From Planctomycetota bacterium (lineage in GTDB: Bacteria > Planctomycetota > Planctomycetia > Planctomycetales > Planctomycetaceae): a DNA stretch of 5,864 nucleotides. Location: positions 1 through 5,864 of the forward strand of contig JAJRTM010000495.1 in NCBI GenBank assembly GCA_024278285.1, in the 5' to 3' direction. Under the pieces are notes generated by a model, which was given only the letters and a program-made list of their open reading frames with translations, did no database searches and was not told the origin of the DNA. The position numbers and the translations under genes are program-made. Positions 1 through 5,721 of the stretch are shown here, piece by piece (positions within the stretch are counted from its first letter, which is position 1; every line of letters begins with the position of its first letter).

Positions 1-339
1 CAAACAACCAAAGCAGTCGCTTTGTATGAACAACTTGTTGCAGAAATGCCCAAAAATAAAAATTACGTGAATCGCCTTTCGGTTTTACTGGAACAGTGCA
101 ACAATCAGGAACATTGGGAAAAAGCATTGGCACTCTGGAAAAATCAGGTCCGCAAAGAAAAGCAGGGAACCGAAGCCTGGCTCGAAGCTCGCTACCATCT
201 TGCGGTGGCAAGCATCAATTTGAATCGCCTTGAAGAAGCTCGAAAAATAGTTCAGGTGACTCTTCTGCTCTATCCAAATATCGGCTCGAAAGACCTGCAA
301 AATCGCTACCGAAAACTGGCGGATAATCTGAAACAATAA
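1..339 (+). CDS. C-terminal end of a TPR-like protein (5' end outside window)
   Basis: The frame is open from base 1 to the TAA at 337-339, giving 112 visible residues, so this is the 3' end of a longer gene. A TTG at 22 could be read as a start, but the residues before it (QTTKAVA) continue the same helix pattern, so the true start lies upstream. The sequence is strongly helical and has tetratricopeptide-like spacing: AVALYEQLVAEMP, then EKALALWKNQV, then EARYHLAVASINLNRLEEAR, which has the small/large alternation of a TPR helix pair, and ends in YRKLADNLKQ. Planctomycete proteins with long TPR arrays often end this way, and such arrays usually act as protein-binding scaffolds. No catalytic motif is visible and the partner is unknown. 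It is followed by a 351-bp gap rich in palindromes, so it is unlikely to share a tight operon with the next gene. Confidence 0.8.
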   Translation, partial: QTTKAVALYEQLVAEMPKNKNYVNRLSVLLEQCNNQEHWEKALALWKNQVRKEKQGTEAWLEARYHLAVASINLNRLEEARKIVQVTLLLYPNIGSKDLQNRYRKLADNLKQ

Positions 340-385
340 AGAGCAGAATGTTGAGATATTTATTACTTGGAATATCGGTTTCGTG

Positions 386-475
386 TGCCACGGCTCTGTG
401 AGCCGTGATGCGTTAGAGTTCGTGTTATTCTGCAAGGGTAACTTGGAATTCATCGCACGGCTCGCAACGCCGTAG
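386..475. repeat. Inverted pair of REP-like palindromes (CACGGCT type)
   Basis: The first palindrome is a perfect 7-bp stem: CACGGCT (389-395), loop CTGTG, AGCCGTG (401-407). The second is ACGGC (457-461), a 7-nt loop, GCCGT (469-473). Reverse-complemented, the second palindrome reads TACGGCGTTGCGAGCCGTG, which matches 15 of 19 bases of the first. The two are therefore inverted copies of one unit, about 50 bp apart, each with ATG on its inner side. The second palindrome ends in GTAG (472-475), which is also the foot of the next element. No coding frame explains the region. A transcription terminator for the upstream gene is a weaker alternative, because no T-run follows the 389-407 hairpin. 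Confidence 0.6.
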
Positions 476-576
476 GGTACGCTGTGCGTACCACGCTTGC
501 AGAGTAATGTGTGCTACAATGGCAATGTGGTTTTCTTGCGTGAGTCACAGTTGGTGCACACAGCACCCCCTGCTAC
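472..576. repeat. REPIN-like element, copy A
   Basis: This is a roughly 100-bp unit bounded by inverted hairpins. The left end is GTAG (472-475) followed by the perfect stem GGTACGC (476-482), loop TGT, GCGTACC (486-492). The right end is GGTGC (553-557), loop ACACA, GCACC (563-567), followed by CTAC (573-576), which is GTAG on the other strand. The right end reverse-complemented (GGTGCTGTGTGCACC) resembles the left end, as expected of two REPs in opposite orientation. A second copy in the same orientation lies at 5617-5721. By hand count 78 of 88 bases match outside a variable 12-13-nt centre. GTAG next to a palindrome is the known signature of REP sequences handled by RAYT transposases. No RAYT gene is in this window, so the assignment is by structure only. 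Confidence 0.7.
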
Positions 577-625
577 GATTTGACACCCTGATCACCCTCA
601 AACTATACTCCTCTAATACTTCATA

Positions 626-652
626 TTGACAAAGCAGTTGTCTGTCTACAAT
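626..652 (+). promoter_or_regulatory. Candidate sigma-70-type promoter for the dehydrogenase gene
   Basis: A perfect -35 hexamer TTGACA (626-631) is followed after 15 bp by TACAAT (647-652), one base from the -10 consensus. Transcription would begin near 659-660 and leave a leader of about 30 nt before the preferred ATG at 691. The spacer is shorter than the ideal 17 bp, and planctomycete promoters are poorly characterised, so this is a good match rather than a proven site. It lies downstream of both palindromic repeats, so they would not be in this transcript. Confidence 0.45.
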
Positions 653-679
653 TGCTTGATTAATTGGCACTGGAACGGT

Positions 680-683
680 GGAG
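680..683 (+). promoter_or_regulatory. Shine-Dalgarno that selects the ATG at 691
   Basis: GGAG at 680-683 sits 7 nt upstream of ATG 691. The in-frame TTG at 664 has no purine-rich site at suitable distance. The GGAG would lie inside the coding sequence if TTG 664 were used. This supports initiation at 691 and a protein that begins MCKFKIVF. Confidence 0.7.
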
Positions 684-690
684 AGATCAA

Positions 691-3600
691 ATGTGTAAGT
701 TCAAAATTGTTTTTTTGCTTCGTCAGATTTTACTTTCTTCATTATTGATGGCAGCTTCTGTTTCATCATCGAGATTACTGGCAGAAGAGAAGCTTCCTGA
801 ATCACTCCCACCATTACCAACCGTTGCAGCGACTGCTCCTGAAGATGCAACTGCAACGCTCAGACTACAAAATGGTTTTCGGGCGGAGTTAGTTGCAGCA
901 GAACCTTTGGTAACCGACCCGGTCGCGATTGCGTACGATGAAAACGGCCTCGCTTATGTCGCCGAGATGAACGACTATCCTTATACCGACCCCGCCGATG
1001 ATAAACCGTGGGCAGATCAACCTTCTGCACCGATTGGACGTATTCGCGTGCTGGAAGATATCGATGGCGATGGGGTTTATGATCGTTCTTACATCTTCGC
1101 AGATAAACTTTCCTGGCCCGCGGGAGTTGTCTGCTTCAAGGGAGGCGTTTATGTTGCAGCGACGCCCGATTTACTTTATCTGAAAGATACCGATGGCGAC
1201 CACAAGGCGGATATTAAAAGAGTTGTATTCACCGGCTTTCGTAAGTACAACGTTCAGGCGGTGATGAATACTTTGCAGTGGGGATTGGATAACAAAATTT
1301 ACGCAGCCGGTTCGAGCAATGGCGGTTCGATTATCGAAGCGGAACATCCCGGCAAACCCGCGATCTTACGTCGAGCCGATTTCCGTTTTGAACCGGGCAA
1401 CGAGCATTTCGAGGAAGTCGCCGGCGGTGCCCGATTCGGAAACAGTTTCAACAACTGGGGCGATCGTTTTCTGTGCAATATTCGCAATCCGGTTCAGCAC
1501 GTCTTGTTCCCCTCAAAATATTTGAAGCGAAATCCTTATCTACCGCTCTCTTCGATGCTTTACGATGTTGCCAGTTCAGGAGATGCCGTGAAAGTGTTTC
1601 GCATCAGTCCGCCGGAAAGTTGGCGAGTTATTTCTGCAGAAAGAATGTCTTCTGCGGTCTCGCCCAAGCCGTTCGATTCAACCCAGCCGACTGGTTACAT
1701 CACTTCTTCGAGTGGCGTCACCATTTATCGCGGAGCCGCCTTTCCGAAAGAGTTTCTGGGTAATGCGTTTGTGGGAGAAGTTGCCAGTAATCTGGTGTTA
1801 AGGTATCAACTGCCTCGTGAAGGGGTCAGCTATCGGGGAGTCAGGCCTTACGAAGAAAAGGAATTCATGGCCTCCACGGATAACTGGTTTCGCCCGGTCA
1901 ATTATGCGAACGCTCCCGATGGCACGCTGCATGTGCTCGATATGTATCGTGAAACAATCGAACATCCCTGGTCACTGCCCGATGATTTGAAAGCACGACT
2001 CGATTTAACCAGCGGTCGAGATCGCGGCAGAATCTATCGACTGATCCCGCCGGAATATCCAGCAGATTTCGTTAAACCTCCCCGTCCTCAATTAGGAAAA
2101 GCGACGACTGCAGAGTTAGTGCAAACATTGGAAAATAAAAACGGCTGGTGGCGAGAAACCGCACAGCGTTTACTGTATGAACAACAGGATAAAAACGCGA
2201 TTCTGTTATTGAAGAAGCTGCTACGCGATTCAACTTACCCGCTGGCAAGATTACATGCGTTGTGGACGCTTCAAGGGATGGACGCTTTGGAAATTGAAGA
2301 AATCAAATTGGTATTGAAAGATAGTAGCCCGCAGGTTCGCATTCACGCAGTTCGATTAGCCGAACCACTACTTGCAACCAATGCCTCTCTTGTCGATGTG
2401 CTGCTTGATAATGCCAAAAGTGATGACATAAAATTGCGGTATCAGGTCGCGCTCTCATTGGGAGAAGTTCGCTCGACCAAGGTGACTGAAACGCTTGCAC
2501 AATTAATCAAAAAAGATGGAAAAGATCTGTGGGTGAGATCAGCCGTTTTGAGCTCGCTGGGCGGGGTTGAAGCCGATTTTTTCCTCAATTTATTCAAGGA
2601 TACTCAGTTCGCTACTTCCGAAACAGGGCTGAGCGTTGTGGGTGAGGTCGCTTATGTTCTTGCTGCCAAAAAAGAGACGGCTGGCATTATTTCCCTTCTC
2701 GATCTGCTTGCCAAACCTCAGTGGAATAGAATACAAGGGAAGCAACTTCGGCGACATGTCGTGAGCCAATTGGGAGGCGGCTTAAAACGCAGCGGCAGCA
2801 GTTTGACAAAAATTGCTTCTTCCAAAGATTCCGCCGGGACGAAGTTACTTCAGGAAATTATCTCGCAGGCAATTCAAACCGCAGAAAATCCCAACGCCAA
2901 AGAAACGGAACGCGGCTATGCAATTCGTTTGATTTCCTACACCGATTTCAAAACGGCTAAAGAACATCTGGTGCCGCTGCTTGATCCACGCTCCCCGGAC
3001 AGTATTCAGGTGGCAGCGATAAACACGCTGACCGCGTTTTCTAATCAAGAAGTCGCCACGATTCTGCTTGAGCAATACTCCTCTTTCACGCCAACGATTA
3101 GAACTCTTGTTGTGCAAAAATTGCTTCGTCGGACTACCTGGCTCATCTTGTTGTTTGATGCGATGCTCGAAGGAAAGGTTTCGACAAGTCAGGTTTCATT
3201 AGTGCGACAAACGATTTATCTGAAAAGTTCCAATCAGCAAATCCGTGAGAAGGCGAAAAAACTTTTCAAGCGATCCAGCCCCGGCGAAAGAAAAGAAGTG
3301 GTTGATCGTTACATTAAAACGATTAAAACTCTCGGCGATGTTTCCAGAGGGGAAGCAGTCTTCAAAAAGAATTGTGCGAACTGCCATCAGGCTGGCAAAC
3401 TTGGCGTCGAAGTCGGACCGCATCTTTCAACTGTCAAAAGCAGATCGATCCCGGAAATGATTGTTAACATTCTCGATCCAAATAAAGAGATATCCCCAAA
3501 TTTCTTCACCTACGTTGTCGTGACAGAATCCGGCCTGACTCACACCGGAATTGTCGCTTCAGAAACAAGCACCAATATCACGTTAAGAGCCGCAGAAAAA

Positions 3601-3735
3601 AAAGAGACCGTCATTTTTCGAAGCGAAATCGACACGATCCAAAACGCCAACCAATCCCTCATGCCCGTCGGAATGGAAAAAGAAATCACCCCTCAGCAAA
3701 TGGCCGATCTCATCGCGTTTATTAAAGCACAGTAA
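691..3735 (+). CDS. Exported PVC-type dehydrogenase-like protein: beta-propeller, HEAT repeats, cytochrome c
   Basis: The product has 1014 residues from ATG 691, chosen for its GGAG site; TTG 664 would add nine residues. Residues 1-31 form a signal peptide (hydrophobic ILLSSLLMAASV, likely cut after LLA), so it acts outside the inner membrane. Residues about 62-450 form a beta-propeller of the putative membrane-bound dehydrogenase family of Pirellula/Verrucomicrobium type. It includes two calcium-loop-like motifs, DIDGDGVYD (123-131) and DTDGDHKAD (166-174), the block FGNSFNNWGDRFLCNIRNP from 249, and TSGRDRGRIYR (440-450). Residues about 465-870 are HEAT-like helical repeats, for example SSPQVRIHAVRLAEPLL near 546. 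The C-terminus is the matching haem-binding domain: one CANCH (C895, C898, H899) and LMPVGM, whose M991 is a likely axial ligand. The family is presumed to oxidise sugar or polyol substrates and pass electrons to the haem; substrate and propeller cofactor are unproven. No frameshift or missing haem residue is seen. Confidence 0.9.
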   Translation: MCKFKIVFLLRQILLSSLLMAASVSSSRLLAEEKLPESLPPLPTVAATAPEDATATLRLQNGFRAELVAAEPLVTDPVAIAYDENGLAYVAEMNDYPYTDPADDKPWADQPSAPIGRIRVLEDIDGDGVYDRSYIFADKLSWPAGVVCFKGGVYVAATPDLLYLKDTDGDHKADIKRVVFTGFRKYNVQAVMNTLQWGLDNKIYAAGSSNGGSIIEAEHPGKPAILRRADFRFEPGNEHFEEVAGGARFGNSFNNWGDRFLCNIRNPVQHVLFPSKYLKRNPYLPLSSMLYDVASSGDAVKVFRISPPESWRVISAERMSSAVSPKPFDSTQPTGYITSSSGVTIYRGAAFPKEFLGNAFVGEVASNLVLRYQLPREGVSYRGVRPYEEKEFMASTDNWFRPVNYANAPDGTLHVLDMYRETIEHPWSLPDDLKARLDLTSGRDRGRIYRLIPPEYPADFVKPPRPQLGKATTAELVQTLENKNGWWRETAQRLLYEQQDKNAILLLKKLLRDSTYPLARLHALWTLQGMDALEIEEIKLVLKDSSPQVRIHAVRLAEPLLATNASLVDVLLDNAKSDDIKLRYQVALSLGEVRSTKVTETLAQLIKKDGKDLWVRSAVLSSLGGVEADFFLNLFKDTQFATSETGLSVVGEVAYVLAAKKETAGIISLLDLLAKPQWNRIQGKQLRRHVVSQLGGGLKRSGSSLTKIASSKDSAGTKLLQEIISQAIQTAENPNAKETERGYAIRLISYTDFKTAKEHLVPLLDPRSPDSIQVAAINTLTAFSNQEVATILLEQYSSFTPTIRTLVVQKLLRRTTWLILLFDAMLEGKVSTSQVSLVRQTIYLKSSNQQIREKAKKLFKRSSPGERKEVVDRYIKTIKTLGDVSRGEAVFKKNCANCHQAGKLGVEVGPHLSTVKSRSIPEMIVNILDPNKEISPNFFTYVVVTESGLTHTGIVASETSTNITLRAAEKKETVIFRSEIDTIQNANQSLMPVGMEKEITPQQMADLIAFIKAQ

Positions 3736-3743
3736 TATAAAAT

Positions 3744-3761
3744 AACCAGCGTAGTCTGGTT
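3744..3761 (+). terminator. Hairpin after the dehydrogenase gene, possible terminator
   Basis: AACCAG (3744-3749) and CTGGTT (3756-3761) form a perfect 6-bp stem around the loop CGTAGT, 8 nt after the stop codon. No T-run follows, so it is not a canonical intrinsic terminator. It could protect the 3' end of the mRNA or be the start of the repeat that follows. Confidence 0.3.
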
Positions 3762-3774
3762 GCCAGGCTATTAG

Positions 3775-3890
3775 ACTTGGAGAATTAAAACAAGCATGGC
3801 TCGATAACAAATTCCTCGGGTAACCAATCAAATTGATGGATGCCTGAAAAATTGTTCGGAAGCCACCAGGGCCGTCACTGGCCCGGTTCG
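3775..3890. repeat. Dispersed gene-trailing repeat, copy 1
   Basis: This stretch resembles 5463-5571, which lies after the next gene in the same orientation. Conserved blocks are ATTAAAACAAGC versus ATTAGAATAAGC, AAATTCCTCGGGT versus AAATTCTCGGGT, and the tail at 3865-3890, where 22 of 26 bases match. The tail forms CCAG (3866-3869) paired with CTGG (3878-3881), or GGGCC (3869-3873) paired with GGCCC (3880-3884). Middle parts differ in length. Similarity may begin earlier, near GCGTAG at 3749. The repeat is not coding on either strand and its function is unknown. Confidence 0.55.
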
Positions 3891-4026
3891 CCAGGAAGAA
3901 AATAACCGTTATTAACAGAGATAATAGAAAAAAGAAACGAAACCTGTTAGACTTTTTTATGTTGCCTCAAATCTGACCAGCAAACTGGGGTTAAGTTCCT
4001 TCCTGCTGCCTGTTCCGTTTCTTAAC
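3891..4026 (+). other. Non-coding leader upstream of the oxidoreductase
   Basis: This is the rest of the 303-bp gap between the two main genes. It begins A/T-rich and ends in a C/T-rich tract (about 3997-4023). GATAAT at 3920-3925 matches a -10 box in five of six bases but has no -35 hexamer at the right distance, so no promoter is called. Two inverted repeats overlap: TAACAG (3913-3918) with CTGTTA (3944-3949), and AAAAAAG (3928-3934) with CTTTTTT (3952-3958). A small hairpin CCAG-CAAA-CTGG lies at 3977-3988. No small gene with a ribosome-binding site was found. Confidence 0.4.
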
Positions 4027-4033
4027 GAGGGGG
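4027..4033 (+). promoter_or_regulatory. Shine-Dalgarno of the oxidoreductase gene
   Basis: GAGGGGG (4027-4033) lies just upstream of two consecutive ATGs at 4039 and 4042. Counting from GAGG (4027-4030), the spacing to ATG 4039 is 8 nt. Either ATG could be used, with a difference of one residue. Confidence 0.65.
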
Positions 4034-4038
4034 TTTCC

Positions 4039-5418
4039 ATGATGTCGCCTTCCGAATTTTCCCGCCGTCAGTTTGTCAAAACCTCTGTTGCTGCTGCAAC
4101 TGCCTTGCCGTGGGCCGCTTCGGTTTCGCTTGCCGATGTTGCAGAATCCAATAATGATCGTCCCAACATCGGATGTATCGGCGTTGGCGGACGAGGCACT
4201 TCTGTTTCGAAATGGGCACAGAAGTTTGGTGATATTGTTGCAGTTTGCGATGCTGACCTGTCCCATGCCGAGTTGTTCAAAGCGAAAAACGCTCCCAAGG
4301 CCGATCTTTATCAGGATTATCGCCAAGTTCTCGATCGGAAAGATATTGACGTGATCATCCAGGCAACTCCCGATCATTGGCACACAAAAATCAATATCGA
4401 TGCCTGCCTGGCTGGCAAAGATGTCTACGGCGAAAAACCTTTGACATTAACAATTGATGAAGGAAAGCAACTGCGAGATGTCGTCAAACAAACCGGTCGC
4501 GTCTTCCAGGTAGGCACTCAGCAGCGTAGCGAAAAACCATTTCAAACAGCAGTCGAACTGGTGCGTAACGGACGTCTGGGAAAGCTGAAGCAGATTTGGG
4601 TCGCTCTGCCATATTATAGTACCAAAGGGGGACCGTTTGCGGCAGAGCCTGTCCCGAAAACGCTCGACTGGAATCTCTATCTGGGGCAAGCTCCCAAGCA
4701 TTACTACACCCATAACCGGACCCACAAAATTTACCGCTGGTGGTACGAGTACGCGGGGGGCATCATCACTGACTGGGGCAACCATCATATCGATATTGCT
4801 CACTGGGGAATGGACTGCGACCTTTCAGGCCCGGTCGCGATTGATGCACGGGGGCTTTTTCCCAACAAAAATCAGGCAGAAAGTTACAACACGCCGGACC
4901 GCTTCTTTTCACGAATGAGTTACGCAAACGGTATCGATGTTCTGTTCTTCTCAGCGATTAACGACAAACGTGTTTACGGCGAAGTCGAACCGAATGTTGC
5001 CTCCACTGACGAAGGACTCGACTGGCTTTTTGGTGATAACTGCCCAGAGGAAATTCGCTCGTTTGATCGTAACGGAATTATGTTTATCGGGGACAAAGGC
5101 CGCATATTTGTCAATCGCGGCGGAATCTATGGCAAAGCCGCTGAAGAACTCAAAGAAAACCCGCTGCCCGAAGATGCCTGGCGAGTTTCCCCGAGCAGCG
5201 ATCACATGCAGAACTTTTTTGACTGCGTAAAAACCCGTAATACACCAGTTTCCTCCGTAGAAATCGAGCACCGCACCGTCACCGCCTGCCACCTGACAAA
5301 CATCTCAATACGCCTCGGAAGAAAACTGAACTGGGATCCAAAAAAAGAACAGTGCATCAATGATGCAGAAGCCAATACCTGGCTGAAAAGAAAACAACGC
5401 ACGGGTGTCTTCGGTTAA
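4039..5418 (+). CDS. Tat-exported Gfo/Idh/MocA family oxidoreductase
   Basis: The product has 459 residues. The N-terminus has a twin-arginine signal, SRRQFVK (8-14), followed by an alanine-rich hydrophobic stretch and a likely cut near SVSLA (28-32). The Rossmann domain follows: GCIGVGGRGTS (45-55) is the dinucleotide-binding loop, VAVCDAD (67-73) ends the second strand, ATPDHWH (109-115) comes next, and GEKP (131-134) carries the family's conserved EKP lysine, K133. The C-terminal domain has GGIITDWGNHHID (240-252) with the D-x-G-x-H-x-x-D pattern (D245, G247, H249, D252) that holds the active-site residues. The end, HRTVTACHLTNISIRLGRKL, is typical of planctomycete members. These enzymes use tightly bound NAD(P) to oxidise or reduce sugars and cyclitols, and Tat export fits folding with cofactor before secretion. 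The substrate cannot be read from sequence. A GH109-like NAD-dependent glycosidase is an alternative, since those are also Tat-exported and of similar size. The gene appears intact. Confidence 0.92.
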   Translation: MMSPSEFSRRQFVKTSVAAATALPWAASVSLADVAESNNDRPNIGCIGVGGRGTSVSKWAQKFGDIVAVCDADLSHAELFKAKNAPKADLYQDYRQVLDRKDIDVIIQATPDHWHTKINIDACLAGKDVYGEKPLTLTIDEGKQLRDVVKQTGRVFQVGTQQRSEKPFQTAVELVRNGRLGKLKQIWVALPYYSTKGGPFAAEPVPKTLDWNLYLGQAPKHYYTHNRTHKIYRWWYEYAGGIITDWGNHHIDIAHWGMDCDLSGPVAIDARGLFPNKNQAESYNTPDRFFSRMSYANGIDVLFFSAINDKRVYGEVEPNVASTDEGLDWLFGDNCPEEIRSFDRNGIMFIGDKGRIFVNRGGIYGKAAEELKENPLPEDAWRVSPSSDHMQNFFDCVKTRNTPVSSVEIEHRTVTACHLTNISIRLGRKLNWDPKKEQCINDAEANTWLKRKQRTGVFG

Positions 5419-5462
5419 TTTATTAACTGGGGCGGCGTAGCCGTAAGGGGTATTGTGTAAAA

Positions 5463-5571
5463 AGTTTGAGGATTAGAATAAGCGTTATCTGAAATTAAAT
5501 TCTCGGGTTGCTTCGCAACTATTAACATCAAAACAATTGAAAGTGACCAGGACCATTACTGGCCCGGATCG
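5463..5571. repeat. Dispersed gene-trailing repeat, copy 2
   Basis: This is the second copy of the repeat at 3775-3890, starting 44 nt after the stop codon of the oxidoreductase. The ends are conserved and the middle differs: here it carries the hairpin GTTGC (5507-5511), loop TTC, GCAAC (5515-5519), which copy 1 lacks. The tail again pairs CCAG (5547-5550) with CTGG (5559-5562), followed by CCCGG. Similarity may start further upstream, near GCGTAG at 5435-5440, inside the small palindrome CGGC-GTA-GCCG (5433-5443). Nothing in the region is coding. Confidence 0.55.
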
Positions 5572-5587
5572 TCTGTTTTAACTTTTA

Positions 5588-5612
5588 CTGAGTCGGCTGG
5601 GGCACAACTCAG
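5588..5612. repeat. Small inverted repeat beside REPIN-like copy B
   Basis: CTGAGT (5588-5593) and ACTCAG (5607-5612) form a 6-bp stem with a 13-nt loop, directly before copy B of the palindromic element. It occupies the place held by the CACGGCT-type palindrome next to copy A. The sequence resembles that palindrome only weakly, so common origin is uncertain. Confidence 0.35.
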
Positions 5613-5616
5613 CACC

Positions 5617-5721
5617 GCAAGGTACGCTGTGCGTACCACGCCTGCAGAGTAACATATGCTACAATGGCAATGTATACTATCTGGCATGAGTCACAATTGG
5701 TATGCACAGCACACCCTACTA
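5617..5721. repeat. REPIN-like element, copy B
   Basis: This copy has the same orientation as copy A at 472-576. The left stem is identical: GGTACGC (5621-5627), loop TGT, GCGTACC (5631-5637). Its foot is GCAA (5617-5620) instead of GTAG. The right end is GGTATGC (5699-5705), loop ACA, GCACACC (5709-5715), with one A-C mismatch. It is followed immediately by CTAC (5716-5719), that is GTAG on the other strand, the mirror image of the left end of copy A. The sequence between the hairpins is well conserved (CTGCAGAGTAA, TGCTACAATGGCAATGT, TGAGTCACAATTGG) except for a 13-nt centre. The right part overlaps the start of the open frame at 5664. Confidence 0.7.

Noticed and set aside
22..339. TTG 22 as a start codon for a complete 105-residue protein
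   Set aside because: The frame is open to base 1 with the same helix pattern, and TTG 22 has no ribosome-binding site, so the gene is cut by the window edge.
389..407. Intrinsic terminator of the TPR gene
   Set aside because: The stem is strong but no T-run follows, and an inverted copy at 457-473 marks it as a repeat unit.
85..453. Minus-strand frame of 122 codons
   Set aside because: It is antisense to the TPR gene, runs into the palindromic repeats, and has no recognisable domain pattern.
386..576. CRISPR array
   Set aside because: The repeated units are palindromes in inverted orientation with no regular direct repeats and spacers.
3376..3460. Second haem site in the cytochrome domain
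   Set aside because: Only one CxxCH (3373-3387) occurs in the whole protein, as is normal for this domain family.
3991..4383. Minus-strand frame of 130 codons over the start of the oxidoreductase
   Set aside because: It is a shadow of the well-supported Rossmann domain on the + strand; its protein is cysteine- and asparagine-rich and has no family pattern.
5414..5427. Terminator at the end of the oxidoreductase (GTTAA-TTTA-TTAAC)
   Set aside because: The stem is a 5-bp, A/T-rich pairing that overlaps the stop codon and has no T-run after it.
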